A stretch of 23,786 nucleotides of DNA from SZUA-186 sp041552135 (GCA_041552135.1 JBFELL010000023.1:1-23786); one strand, 5' to 3'. Shown: positions 1-8,349, counted from the first letter of the stretch. A program made the numbers and translations. The notes: generated from the sequence alone by a model not told the origin.

Positions 1-41
1 ACGCTTTGATCGAAAAAAAGCGCGAGCACAACTAAACCAAA

Positions 42-66
42 AAAGCCCGGCGAAAGACCGGGCTTT
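42..66 (-). terminator. Rho-independent terminator of rpmB-rpmG
   Basis: A perfect 9-bp inverted repeat (AAAGCCCGG / CCGGGCTTT) with a 7-nt loop lies 22 nt past the rpmG stop codon. Read on the minus strand, the stem ends in a run of six T. This is a textbook intrinsic terminator for the ribosomal protein transcript. A second, looser hairpin (CGCTTT at 2-7, AAAGCG at 17-22) lies just beyond it. Confidence 0.9.
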
Positions 67-88
67 GTATGATCGGTTTTTGGCCTTC

Positions 89-244
89 CTATTTTATTTT
101 GGCCTCTTTATAGATCACGTGCTTTCGCACCACCGGGTCGAATTTCCGGATCTCCATCTTCTCCGGCATATTGCGCTTGTTCTTGGTCGTGGTGTAGTAG
201 TGGCCGGTTCCGGCGCTGGAAACGAGCTTGATCTTGTCACGCAT
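89..244 (-). CDS. rpmG: 50S ribosomal protein L33
   Basis: A 51-residue protein of the large ribosomal subunit. The translation begins MRDKIKLVSSAGTGHYYTT and ends in KHVIYKEAKIK, nearly identical to the E. coli L33 core and tail. It has no cysteine pairs, so it is the zinc-free (C-minus) form. The start is the ATG at 244, preceded by GGAG about ten bases upstream. It follows rpmB by 17 nt and shares its promoter. The terminator at 42-66 closes the pair. The small, basic composition and conserved neighbour leave little doubt. Confidence 0.97.
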   Translation of the reverse strand: MRDKIKLVSSAGTGHYYTTTKNKRNMPEKMEIRKFDPVVRKHVIYKEAKIK

Positions 245-261
245 GGCAAATTCTCCTGTCG

Positions 262-498
262 CTAGACGCTTTCGCCGCGGGCGCGGATATCGGAAAGCAC
301 CTCGTCAATGCCTTTCTTGTCGATGATGCGCATGCCCTTGCTGGATACGCGCAGCTTCACCCAGCGCTTCTCGCTTTCCACCCAGAAACGGTGGTCGTGC
401 AGATTCGGCAGAAAACGCCGGCGCGTTTTGTTATTGGCATGGGAGACGTTGTTGCCGCTCTGCGGCCGTTTTCCCGTCACCTGGCAGACTCTGGACAT
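262..498 (-). CDS. rpmB: 50S ribosomal protein L28
   Basis: A 78-residue protein of the large ribosomal subunit, the normal length for the family. It starts MSRVCQVTGKRPQSGNN and contains RRFLPNLHDHRFWVESEKR and GMRIIDKKGIDEVL, the diagnostic L28 blocks. It is a Cys-poor form like that of E. coli, with a single Cys at position 5. It is the first gene of the rpmB-rpmG pair and is driven by the promoter at 545-573. In E. coli the next gene upstream is radC. Here radC lies 6.5 kb away, beyond the sucrose operon, which suggests that operon was inserted between them. Confidence 0.97.
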   Translation of the reverse strand: MSRVCQVTGKRPQSGNNVSHANNKTRRRFLPNLHDHRFWVESEKRWVKLRVSSKGMRIIDKKGIDEVLSDIRARGESV

Positions 499-544
499 TG
501 CTCGATTCCTGTTTTAACGGTGTTGCTGGTGCAAAGAGCGCGAC

Positions 545-573
545 TTTATAGCAGTTTGGCACTTGCAGGGCAA
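545..573 (-). promoter_or_regulatory. Sigma-70-type promoter of rpmB-rpmG
   Basis: Read on the minus strand there is a -35 box TTGCCC (573-568), a 17-nt spacer and a -10 box TATAAA (550-545). The start codon of rpmB lies about 45 nt downstream of the -10 box. Box match and spacing are good for a strong housekeeping promoter. Confidence 0.7.
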
Positions 574-626
574 GTGGCAGTTGCGTGCGCGTTGTGGCGC
601 CACACGGGTGTGCTCCGTGTACTTTC

Positions 627-655
627 TTGTTTTATATGGAAAATATTGCTAGCAT
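627..655 (+). promoter_or_regulatory. Putative promoter of the sucrose operon
   Basis: TTGTTT at 627-632 and TAGCAT at 650-655 are separated by 17 nt. The -10 box is preceded by TGC, giving an extended -10 element (TGCTAGCAT). The first start codon is 49 nt downstream. A 12-bp palindrome (TGTGGCGCCACA, 593-604) lies just upstream and could be an operator, though it may be chance. No osmoregulatory site was recognised. Confidence 0.4.
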
Positions 656-703
656 CCAGTCCGTCAATGTGCCACGCAACAACAACAGGGAGCCGGCAGG
701 CCG

Positions 704-2854
704 ATGCCATCTGCTGACGAACGGCTGCATCTGCTGTTTATCAGCGTTCACGGGCTGATCCGCGGACAGGACCTGGAACTGGGCCGGGACGCCGATACCG
801 GCGGCCAGATCCGCTATGTGGTGGAACTGGCGCGGGCGCTCGGTGCCCACCCCGGGATCGCCCGGGTGGACCTGCTGACCCGGCGGGTGCTCGATTCCGC
901 CGTCAGCGCCGACTACGCGCGCAGCGAGGAAATGCTTTCCGATCGCGTGCGCATTATCCGCCTCGACTGCGGCGAGGAGGCCTACATCCCGAAGGAGCTG
1001 TTGTGGGACTGCCTCGATGTGTTTGCCGACAATGCCCTGCACTGGTTGCGCGAGCATGAACTGACACCCGATATCATCCACAGTCATTACGCCGATGCCG
1101 GCTATGTCGGTACCCGCCTTTCCAGCCAGCTCGGTGTGCCGCTGGTGCACACGGGACACTCGCTGGGGCGCGTCAAGCGTCGCCGCCTGCAGGCACGTGG
1201 ACTGAAGCGCGACGTCATCGAGGCACGCTACAACATGTCGCGTCGGATCGAGGCCGAGGAGGATATCCTGGGCACCGCCGAACTGGTGATCACCAGCACC
1301 AACCAGGAGATCGAGCAGCAGTACGGTCTCTACAACCACTACCTGCCCGAGAAGATGCGGGTCATACCGCCAGGCACTGCACTGGACAGCTTCTATCCGC
1401 CCGATGGCAGTGAGCACGACAGTCCGATGTATCGCGAGCTGGGTCGCTTCCTGCTGAACCCCGATCGTCCAATTGTGCTGGCGCTGTCGCGCCCCGACAC
1501 CCGCAAGAACATCACCACGCTGCTCGAGGCCTACGGGGAATCCGATGCCCTGCAGGCGGCGGCCAACCTGGTAGTCATCGCCGGCAACCGCGAGGACATC
1601 CGCGACATGGACAGCGAGGCCCAGCAGGTACTGACCGATATCCTGCTGAGCATCGACCAGTACGACCTCTACGGCAGGGTGGCCTACCCGAAATCCCACC
1701 GCCCCGATGACGTCTCTACCCTCTACCGGCTGGCAGCGGCCTCGCAGGGCGTGTTTGTCAATCCGGCGCTGACCGAGCCCTTCGGGCTGACGCTGATCGA
1801 GTCCGCGGCCAGCGGCCTGCCCATTGTCGCAACCGAGGACGGCGGGCCGCGCGACATCACGGCCAACTGCCGCAACGGCTACCTGGTGGACCCGCTGGAC
1901 AAGCAGGACATTGCCAAGGCGCTGCTGAAGGTGCTGAGTGACGCCAGTGCGTGGCGCGAACTGTCCGCCCGCGGTCTGGCCGGTGTGCAGCGGCATTATT
2001 CATGGCCGGCACATACCGAGACCTACGTGGCGGCACTGCGGGACATGCTGGCGTCCAGCAAGCCGGCACCGCAGGTCATGTCGCGGCGGCGCAGCGGCCT
2101 GTATCACGATCGTGCGATATTCACGGACCTCGACCAGAACCTGCTCGGGGATCCCGAGTCGCTGGCGGATTTTCTCGCCTTCCTGAAGGTCTATCGCAAC
2201 TGCACCACCTTCGGTATTGCCACCGGCCGGCGCCTGGATTCGGCCCTGCGCATGATGAAACGCTACGGCATCCCCCGGCCGGATATCCTGATATCCAGTC
2301 TCGGCACGGAAATCCACTATGCGCCGCGGCTGACCCGGGACGAGGCGTGGACCGAGCACATCGACCATCTCTGGCAGCCGCGGGCCATCGGCCGGATCCT
2401 GGCCGACCTGACCGGTATCAAGCCGCAGCCCAAGACGGAACTCAGCCGCTTCAAGCTCAGCTATTACATCGACCCGGCGCACGCGCCCGACCTGGACGAG
2501 ATCCACAGCCTGCTGCACCAGCATGAGCAGACGGCCAATACCTTCCTGTCCTTCGGCCAGTTTCTGGACGTCGTGCCGGTGCGGGCCTCCAAGGGCTTTG
2601 CGCTGCGCTGGTGCGCCGACCAGTGGGACATCCCGCTGGAGAACATCCTGGTCGCGGGCGGCTCCGGTGCCGACGAGGACATGATGCGCGGCAACACCAT
2701 GGCCGTGGTCGTGGCGAACCGTCACCACGAGGAACTCTCCGGGCTGACGGACGACCAGAACATCTATTTTGCCAAGCAGCCCTGCTCGGCCGGTATACTC
2801 GAGGCGATCGAGCACTACCATTTTCTGGACAGCTGTGAAATCGCCGGGTCGTGA
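704..2854 (+). CDS. sps: Sucrose-phosphate synthase with fused HAD-type C-terminal domain
   Basis: Forms sucrose-6-phosphate from a nucleotide-glucose donor and fructose-6-phosphate in the cytoplasm. Residues 1 to about 445 are a GT-B glycosyltransferase (GT4): an N-terminal GRDADTGGQIRYVVELARAL block, HSHYADAGYVG, and the E-x7-E donor-site motif at E358/E366 (EPFGLTLIE). Residues from about 470 on form a HAD-fold domain like sucrose-phosphate phosphatase. Its motifs are partly degenerate. Motif I is D475-L-D477-Q-N479 (usual T replaced by N). T507 and K630 are kept. The usual GDSGND is GGSGAD at 652-657, so one metal-binding Asp is Gly. The 716-residue length fits two-domain bacterial SPS. 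Fused HAD domains in other SPS enzymes are generally regarded as inactive. It is the first gene of the operon and ends within the GTGA that could start spp. Confidence 0.93.
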   Translation: MPSADERLHLLFISVHGLIRGQDLELGRDADTGGQIRYVVELARALGAHPGIARVDLLTRRVLDSAVSADYARSEEMLSDRVRIIRLDCGEEAYIPKELLWDCLDVFADNALHWLREHELTPDIIHSHYADAGYVGTRLSSQLGVPLVHTGHSLGRVKRRRLQARGLKRDVIEARYNMSRRIEAEEDILGTAELVITSTNQEIEQQYGLYNHYLPEKMRVIPPGTALDSFYPPDGSEHDSPMYRELGRFLLNPDRPIVLALSRPDTRKNITTLLEAYGESDALQAAANLVVIAGNREDIRDMDSEAQQVLTDILLSIDQYDLYGRVAYPKSHRPDDVSTLYRLAAASQGVFVNPALTEPFGLTLIESAASGLPIVATEDGGPRDITANCRNGYLVDPLDKQDIAKALLKVLSDASAWRELSARGLAGVQRHYSWPAHTETYVAALRDMLASSKPAPQVMSRRRSGLYHDRAIFTDLDQNLLGDPESLADFLAFLKVYRNCTTFGIATGRRLDSALRMMKRYGIPRPDILISSLGTEIHYAPRLTRDEAWTEHIDHLWQPRAIGRILADLTGIKPQPKTELSRFKLSYYIDPAHAPDLDEIHSLLHQHEQTANTFLSFGQFLDVVPVRASKGFALRWCADQWDIPLENILVAGGSGADEDMMRGNTMAVVVANRHHEELSGLTDDQNIYFAKQPCSAGILEAIEHYHFLDSCEIAGS

Positions 2855-2856
2855 AC

Positions 2857-3720
2857 ATGCGATTGCTATTGTGTACGGATCTTGACCGCACCGTCCTGCC
2901 GAACGGCCCGCAGCCGTAGTCGGAGGGCGCGCGGCGCTGTTTCGCGGCGTTTGTCGCACGTGCGGAAGTCACGCTGGCCTATGTGACAGGCCGCCACCGG
3001 CACCTGGTGGAGCAGGCCATCCACGACTACAGCCTGCCGCGTCCTGATTTTGTTATTGGCGATGTGGGCACCACCATCTACCAGGTCAGCGGTAATGACT
3101 GGCAGCAGTGGCCCGACTGGCAGCAGGAAATCGAGCCGGACTGGGCGGGGCTGGGGCATGCCGAGCTGCGGGTGCTGCTGCTCGACGTGGCCGAACTGCG
3201 CCTGCAGGAGCCGGCGAAACAGAACCTGCACAAGCTCAGCTATTATCTGCCACTGTATGCGGACACCCAGGCGCTCTCGACAGACATCCGTCAGCGCCTG
3301 GAAGCCAGCGGCGTCAATGCAAGCCTGGTGTGGAGTATCGATGAACCGAACGGCGTGGGCCTGCTGGACGTGCTGCCGGCACGTGCCGACAAACGCCATG
3401 CCGTGTCCTTTCTGATGCAGCGCAACGGCTATTCACTTGCCGAGACGGTATTTGCCGGCGACAGCGGCAACGACCTGCCGGTGCTGGTGAGCGAGATCCC
3501 GGCCGTGCTGGTGGCCAATGCCAGCGAGGCGGTGCGTCGCGAGGCACTCTCGCAGGCGGCGGCACTGGGAAACCCGGCCGCGCTCTACCTCGCGCACGGC
3601 GGCTGCCTCGGTATGAACGGCAACTACACGGCCGGGGTACTGGAAGGTGTGGTGCATTACAATCCCGCGGCCGCTGACTGGCTGCAGCAGGGCCATGCCG
3701 GGGAACGTGCCTGTGAGTGA
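2857..3720 (+). pseudogene. spp: Sucrose-6-phosphate phosphatase, interrupted by an in-frame TAG
   Basis: Would dephosphorylate sucrose-6-phosphate to sucrose. The reading frame opens at ATG 2857 (or GTG 2851, overlapping the sps stop) with MRLLLCTDLDRTVLPNGPQP, then meets TAG at 2917-2919 (codon 21) and continues uninterrupted to TGA 3718-3720. There is no frameshift. All HAD motifs are present across the stop: D8-L-D10-R-T12 (motif I), T44 in YVTGRHR, K179, and GDSGND with D202/D206. The total of 287 codons fits a full-length enzyme. The next possible start, GTG 2983, would make a product without the nucleophilic Asp. It could be a recent nonsense mutation, a sequencing or assembly error, or a read-through gene. 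The intact remainder argues that any inactivation is recent. Confidence 0.88.
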
Positions 3721-4606
3721 TGTCGACAGCCGGCCGGTGATCTTCGGCGAGGTCCTGTACGACTGTTTCCCGGACGGCGAGGCCGTACTCGGCGGGGCGC
3801 CCTTCAACGTGGCCTGGCACCTGCAGGGCCTGGGCCAGTCGCCGCTGTTTATCTCGCGGGTCGGCGACGACCCGCTGGGGCATCGCGTCAGGGACATCAT
3901 GCACAGCCGGGGCATGGATACCTCCGGGTTGCAGCTGGATTCGGCGCACCCCACCGGCAAGGTCAACATCAGCCTGTCCGGCAGCGGCCACAGCTTCGAG
4001 ATCATTCCCGACCAGGCGTATGACTACATCGCCGATGACGCACTGCCGCCACTGCCGGACAATGCGCTGTTCTACCATGGCAGCCTTGCCGCCAGAAACC
4101 CGGTGTCCGCCCGGACACTGTCCCTGCTGTGTGCCCGGTTCAGCGATAACCGCCTGGTCGACGTCAATCTGCGCGCACCCTGGTGGCAGCGTGAGGAGGT
4201 CCTGGCATTGCTCGATGGTGCCCGCCTGGTCAAGCTCAATGACGAGGAACTGTTGCAGCTGGCATCGGCTGCCTCGGATGATACAGCCCGCATGCGGCAG
4301 CTGATCGACGCCGCCGGGCTGCAACTGCTGGTCGTGACCCGCGGTGCCAGCGGTGCGCAGTTGATGACCGGCACCGGCGAGGTGTACCGGGTTGTCCCCG
4401 AGTCGGTGACCCATGTGGTCGACACGGTCGGTGCCGGCGACGCCCTGACCAGTGTGCTCATTCTCGGCCTGCAGCACGGCTGGTCATATTCCGTGATACT
4501 GGAACGCTCGCAGGCCCTTGCCTCCGCGATTGTCGGTCACCGCGGTGCGACCGTGGAGGCAGCGGATTTTTACCGGCCGTTTATCGAGGCATGGAACCTG
4601 TCATGA
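3695..4606 (+). CDS. fruK: Fructokinase, PfkB/ribokinase family
   Basis: A 303-residue PfkB-family sugar kinase, most likely converting fructose to fructose-6-phosphate with ATP in the cytoplasm. It starts with VIFGEVLYDCFPDG and LGGAPFNVAWHLQGLG (sugar-binding N-terminal block). Near the C-terminus it carries DTVGAGDA, with the catalytic base Asp at residue 249. The fructose assignment rests mainly on context: it sits between spp and sus, where it would recycle fructose released by sucrose synthase, as in the sps-spp-fruK arrangement of methanotrophs. Three in-frame starts are possible. ATG 3695 is taken here. GTG 3713, with GGGGAA eight bases upstream and overlapping the spp stop, is a strong alternative. 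It overlaps sus by ATGA. Confidence 0.88.
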   Translation: MPGNVPVSDVDSRPVIFGEVLYDCFPDGEAVLGGAPFNVAWHLQGLGQSPLFISRVGDDPLGHRVRDIMHSRGMDTSGLQLDSAHPTGKVNISLSGSGHSFEIIPDQAYDYIADDALPPLPDNALFYHGSLAARNPVSARTLSLLCARFSDNRLVDVNLRAPWWQREEVLALLDGARLVKLNDEELLQLASAASDDTARMRQLIDAAGLQLLVVTRGASGAQLMTGTGEVYRVVPESVTHVVDTVGAGDALTSVLILGLQHGWSYSVILERSQALASAIVGHRGATVEAADFYRPFIEAWNLS

Positions 4607-7008
4607 CGCTGCAGCCCGAGTTCCTGGTATCCCTGCAGCGCTACTTCCAGGAAGAGCGCAACAACGCCCACCAGGTGCTGCACAAGCTGCATGATCTCGG
4701 CAAGACCTTTCTGCTTCGAGGCGATTTGCAGGATGCCTTTGCCGGACTTTGCGAGGAAGGGGACGCCGAGCACCTGTGCGGCACGCCGGTCGCCCGTATG
4801 CTGGGGGCTGCCCAGGAGGCCGTTATCGATGCCGCCTGGGTCTACTTCGCCCTGCGTGTACGGGTCGGGCGCTGGGGCTATCTGCGACTGAACACGGAAC
4901 TGATGACCGTCGAGGAAATACCGGTCGGCGAGTTTCTCAAGGTCAAGGAACGCCTCGTTGACGGCTACCATGACAGTACAGAGCAGTTGCTGGAGATCGA
5001 CCTGGAACCGTTCCTGCGCGGCTTTCCGAAAATGCACGAGACCCGTTCCATCGGCCGCGGCGTGGAATTTCTCAACCGGCGGCTTTCCAGCCAGCTGTTC
5101 GAGGGCCGGGGCAAGGGCAGCCGGCTGCTGCTGGATTTCCTGCGGGTCCACAGCTACCGGCAGCAGCCGCTGATGCTTACCGAAACGGTGGATGACGTTG
5201 ACAAGCTGCGTTCGGCCCTGCGGCAGGCCGATGAACTGCTGCTGTCGGTGCCGCCCGCCACGCCATGGCAGGAACTGGCATCGCAACTGCGTGCCCTGGG
5301 CTTCGAGCCCGGCTGGGGCAAGGATGCCGGGCGCATCAGCACCAGCATGGAGCTGCTGCTGGATATTCTGGAGGCGCCGTCCCCGGGAAACCTCGAGCAG
5401 TTCTTGCAGAACATCCCGATGATTTTTTCCATCGCCATACTCTCGCCGCATGGCTGGTTCGGCCAGAGCGACGTGCTGGGAAGGCCGGATACCGGCGGCC
5501 AGGTGGTCTACATCCTTGATCAGGTCCGCGCGCTGGAGCGGGCCATGCACGACAGCCTGGCGGAGCAGGGGCTGGACATCGATCCGCGCATCCTGGTGGT
5601 GACCCGCCTGATCCCCGACGCCGAAGGCACCACCTGTGACCAGCGCATGGAGCCCGTCGCCGGGACCCGCAATGCACATATCCTGCGGGTGCCGTTCCTG
5701 GACCAGGCCGGGCATGTCGTGCCGCAGTGGATTTCGCGCTTCGAGATCTGGCCCTACCTGGAACGCTTCAGTCATGATGTCGAGCGCGAGCTGCTGGCGG
5801 AACTCGGTGGCCGACCCGATTTCATCATCGGCAACTACTCCGACGGTAACCTGGTCGCCTCATTGCTCTCGCAGCGCCTGCGCGTAACGCAGTGCAACAT
5901 CGCGCATGCGCTGGAAAAGACCAAGTACCTGTACTCGGATCTCTACTGGCGCGAGAACGAGGAGCACTACCACTTCTCCTGCCAGTTCACCGCCGATCTC
6001 ATCGCCATGAACACGGCCGACTTCATCATCACCTCGACCTACCAGGAGATTGCCGGCACCGGGGAGACCGTCGGCCAGTACGAGGCGCACGGTGCCTACA
6101 CCATGCCCGGCCTGTATCGGGTTGCCCATGGTATCGACGTGTTCGATCCCAAGTTCAACATTGTCTCGCCCGGTGCCGACGATGAAATCTATTTTCCCTG
6201 GAGCGAGACCGACCGGCGCCTGGCGCATTTCGAGACGGATATCCGGGACCTGCTGTTCGGACCGGACGGCGTGGACAGGCGCGGTGTGCTGGCCGATCCC
6301 GACAAGCCGCTGCTGTTCACCATGGCGCGCATGGACAAGATAAAGAACATCACGGGTCTGGTGGAATGTTACGGTGCCTCAGCGGAGTTGCGCGAGGAAG
6401 CGAACCTGGTCGTGGTTGCCGGGCATGTGGATCCCTCACTGTCCAGCAACGAGGAGGAATACGGCCAGATCCTGAAGACGCATCGCCTGATGGATGAATA
6501 CGCCCTGGATGGCCAGGTCCGCTGGCTCGGCATGTATCTCGACAAGGGCTTTGCCGGGGAGCTCTACCGGGCCATTGCCGATTGCCGCGGTGCCTTCGTG
6601 CAGCCGGCCCTGTTCGAGGCCTTTGGACTGACGGTGATCGAGGCGATGAGTACCGGCCTGCCGACCTTCGCGACCTGTTTCGGCGGGCCGCTGGAGATTA
6701 TCGAGGACGGTGTTTCCGGGTTTCACATCAACCCCAGCCACGGCGAGGCGGCGGCTGCCAGGATGGCGGATTTTTTCGCCCGCTGCCGGCGGCAGCCGCA
6801 GGAGTGGGACCGGCTGTCGGCCGGTGCCATGGCACGGGTCAGTGAGCGCTACACCTGGCAGGGCTATGCCGAACGGCTGATGACGCTGTCGCGCGTCTAT
6901 GGTTTCTGGCACTACGTGACCGACCTGGAGCGTGACGAACTGCGGCGCTACCTGGAGATGTTCTACTGCCTGCAGTACCGGCCGCTGGCGCAGTCCATGC
7001 TGGCCTGA
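4603..7008 (+). CDS. sus: Sucrose synthase
   Basis: Reversibly converts sucrose and a nucleoside diphosphate to nucleotide-glucose and fructose. About 801 residues, the usual length of bacterial and plant sucrose synthases. Residues 1 to about 275 are the N-terminal regulatory region. The GT-B core begins near H283 with HGWFGQSDVLGRPDTGGQ and QVVYILDQVRALE. Further landmarks are GNYSDGNLVASLL, CNIAHALEKTKY and TMARMDKIKNITGL, and the E-x7-E donor motif is E672/E680. The ATG at 4603 overlaps the fructokinase stop (ATGA), favouring translational coupling. An in-frame ATG at 4591 sits right beside a GAGG and is less likely. As the last gene of the operon it can feed nucleotide-glucose to glycogen, or synthesise sucrose without a phosphorylated intermediate. 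Confidence 0.96.
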   Translation: MTLQPEFLVSLQRYFQEERNNAHQVLHKLHDLGKTFLLRGDLQDAFAGLCEEGDAEHLCGTPVARMLGAAQEAVIDAAWVYFALRVRVGRWGYLRLNTELMTVEEIPVGEFLKVKERLVDGYHDSTEQLLEIDLEPFLRGFPKMHETRSIGRGVEFLNRRLSSQLFEGRGKGSRLLLDFLRVHSYRQQPLMLTETVDDVDKLRSALRQADELLLSVPPATPWQELASQLRALGFEPGWGKDAGRISTSMELLLDILEAPSPGNLEQFLQNIPMIFSIAILSPHGWFGQSDVLGRPDTGGQVVYILDQVRALERAMHDSLAEQGLDIDPRILVVTRLIPDAEGTTCDQRMEPVAGTRNAHILRVPFLDQAGHVVPQWISRFEIWPYLERFSHDVERELLAELGGRPDFIIGNYSDGNLVASLLSQRLRVTQCNIAHALEKTKYLYSDLYWRENEEHYHFSCQFTADLIAMNTADFIITSTYQEIAGTGETVGQYEAHGAYTMPGLYRVAHGIDVFDPKFNIVSPGADDEIYFPWSETDRRLAHFETDIRDLLFGPDGVDRRGVLADPDKPLLFTMARMDKIKNITGLVECYGASAELREEANLVVVAGHVDPSLSSNEEEYGQILKTHRLMDEYALDGQVRWLGMYLDKGFAGELYRAIADCRGAFVQPALFEAFGLTVIEAMSTGLPTFATCFGGPLEIIEDGVSGFHINPSHGEAAAARMADFFARCRRQPQEWDRLSAGAMARVSERYTWQGYAERLMTLSRVYGFWHYVTDLERDELRRYLEMFYCLQYRPLAQSMLA

Positions 7009-7010
7009 TC

Positions 7011-7026
7011 CCATCCTGCGGGGTGG
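7011..7026. terminator. Weak hairpin between convergent sus and radC
   Basis: CCATCC and GGGTGG form a 6-bp stem with one G-T pair around a TGCG loop, between the sus and radC stop codons. There is no T-run on either side, so termination is only a suggestion from position and structure. Confidence 0.3.
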
Positions 7027-7036
7027 CAGACCGTCT

Positions 7037-7714
7037 TCACAGCAGGCCGCGCTCGGCAAACGATACTGCCTGGCCGTCGCCGATCACCAGGTGATCGGGT
7101 ACCCGTATGTCCACCAGGGCCAGGGCATCGACCAGGCGCCGTGTCAGACCGATATCCGCCCGGCTGGGCTCGGCGACCCCCGACGGGTGGTTGTGCGCCA
7201 GGATGACGGCCGCGGCATTGTGGTGCAGGGCGCGGATGACCACCTCGCGCGGGTGGACGCTGGCGCCGTCAATGGTGCCGCGAAACAGTTCCTCGAAGGC
7301 GATGACACGGTGACGGTTGTCGAGGAACAGGCAGGCAAAGACCTCGTGGCGGTAGTGTCGCAGCCGGCAGGCCAGGTAGTCACGTGTCGTGTCGGGGCTT
7401 TCCAGGGCGTTGTCGCGCTGCAACTGTTGCAGCAGGTGTCGTCGCGACATTTCCAGTACGGCCTGCAATTGTGCAAACCTCGCGACCCCGAGACCGTGGC
7501 GGCTGCAGAACGTTTCCAGGTCGGCATCCAGCAGGGTGCGCAGGCTGCCGAAGTCCTGCAGCAGGCCCCGGGCGAAGTCGACGGCGTTCTTGCCGGTAAC
7601 ACCGGTGCGCAGAAAGAGCGCCAGCAGCTCGGCATCGGACAGTACCGCCGGGCCGTGTGCCAGGAGTTTCTCGCGCGGCCGTTCAGCGGCCGGCCAGTCC
7701 CGAATGGTATCCAT
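7037..7714 (-). CDS. radC: RadC family JAB/MPN domain protein
   Basis: 225 residues, full length for RadC. A helix-hairpin-helix-like N-terminal part (EKLLAHGPAVLSDAELLALFLRTG, FGSLRTLL) precedes a JAB/MPN domain. The domain carries the metal-binding signature H174-N-H176-P-S-G, with S184 and D187 further on. The biochemical role is unsettled: the old link to DNA repair has not held up, and metalloprotease-type chemistry is only implied by the fold. The ATG at 7714 has AGGGAGG a few bases upstream. In E. coli this gene sits directly between rpmB and coaBC; here it is separated from rpmB by the sucrose operon. Confidence 0.95.
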   Translation of the reverse strand: MDTIRDWPAAERPREKLLAHGPAVLSDAELLALFLRTGVTGKNAVDFARGLLQDFGSLRTLLDADLETFCSRHGLGVARFAQLQAVLEMSRRHLLQQLQRDNALESPDTTRDYLACRLRHYRHEVFACLFLDNRHRVIAFEELFRGTIDGASVHPREVVIRALHHNAAAVILAHNHPSGVAEPSRADIGLTRRLVDALALVDIRVPDHLVIGDGQAVSFAERGLL

Positions 7715-7848
7715 GGCAACCTCCCTGTTGCCGTGATTGAGCAGTGCCTATCCTAAGCGATATACGGGTGCGAGATTTCTGGAATACGGGCCCGAACAAT
7801 GCGGAGCCTGCTGCAGAATTGATCCCCTGGCCCGGTTTGCTGTTCCCC

Positions 7849-8349
7849 TTACAGGTACTCGTCGGTTTTGGGGTATTTCTCCCTGATTCCGGTGATCTTG
7901 TCATCCAGTTCCTGCTGATGGGTAGGGTCTCCCTGGCGTGCCTCATAGGCTGCTTCCAGCTGCTCCCTTACACTGGGATATTCCGCCTTGCGCAGGTCAG
8001 CATAGCCGCCGCCGGCCGTGCTCTTGCTCAATTTCTCCTGTGCCGCTTCAAGTTGCTCGGGTGTAGGCTTGGGTGTGGATGCCAGCCATTGCGCCAGGTG
8101 GGGCGTGTTGTCCGGGCCCTCTTCCTCGATCAGGTAATCCATGCCCGCATGCACACCCGGCTGCAGCAGGTGTATGGCCCGGCACAGGGCCCGTGCACGT
8201 TTGTTGTGACGGATGACAGACTGCTGTTGCGCCACCTGTTTGATCTGGATGTGCATCTTGCGGGTGTTATTCCAGATGATGAGACCCCAGAAAACCACCA
8301 CCAGAAGCAGGATCAGCATAACGTTGAGCGCTGTTGAGTCCAAGGCCAT
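7849..8349 (-). CDS. Hypothetical single-pass membrane protein
   Basis: 166 residues that I do not recognise. One N-terminal hydrophobic segment (about residues 9-26, MLILLLVVVFWGLIIW) is followed by NNTRK, which would leave the rest in the cytoplasm by the positive-inside rule. Residues 30-60 are basic and helical in appearance. The remainder is rich in Glu, Gln and Lys with KPTPEQLEAAQEKL and VREQLEAAYEARQG, consistent with amphipathic helices. The ATG at 8349 has GGGGG about ten bases upstream and a TACAAT -10-like box further up (8385-8390). It could be cotranscribed with radC, 134 nt downstream. Coding potential is supported by the codon pattern and RBS, but no function can be given. Confidence 0.7.
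   Translation of the reverse strand: MALDSTALNVMLILLLVVVFWGLIIWNNTRKMHIQIKQVAQQQSVIRHNKRARALCRAIHLLQPGVHAGMDYLIEEEGPDNTPHLAQWLASTPKPTPEQLEAAQEKLSKSTAGGGYADLRKAEYPSVREQLEAAYEARQGDPTHQQELDDKITGIREKYPKTDEYL

Noticed and set aside
632..1996. 454-codon open frame on the minus strand across sps
   Set aside because: It is antisense to a well-supported glycosyltransferase, shows no recognisable motif and has the composition typical of shadow frames in high-GC DNA.
3647..3694. Upstream ATG at 3647 as the fructokinase start
   Set aside because: The extra 16 residues are the out-of-frame reading of the conserved spp end and do not resemble PfkB N-termini.
2983..3720. Treating the GTG 2983 frame as a functional shorter phosphatase
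   Set aside because: It would start inside motif II (YVTGR) and lack the DLDRT nucleophile. The upstream part is clearly homologous and in the same frame, so an interrupted gene is the better call.
6932..7756. 274-codon plus-strand frame over radC
   Set aside because: Antisense to radC, which has its full JAB signature; no independent evidence for coding.
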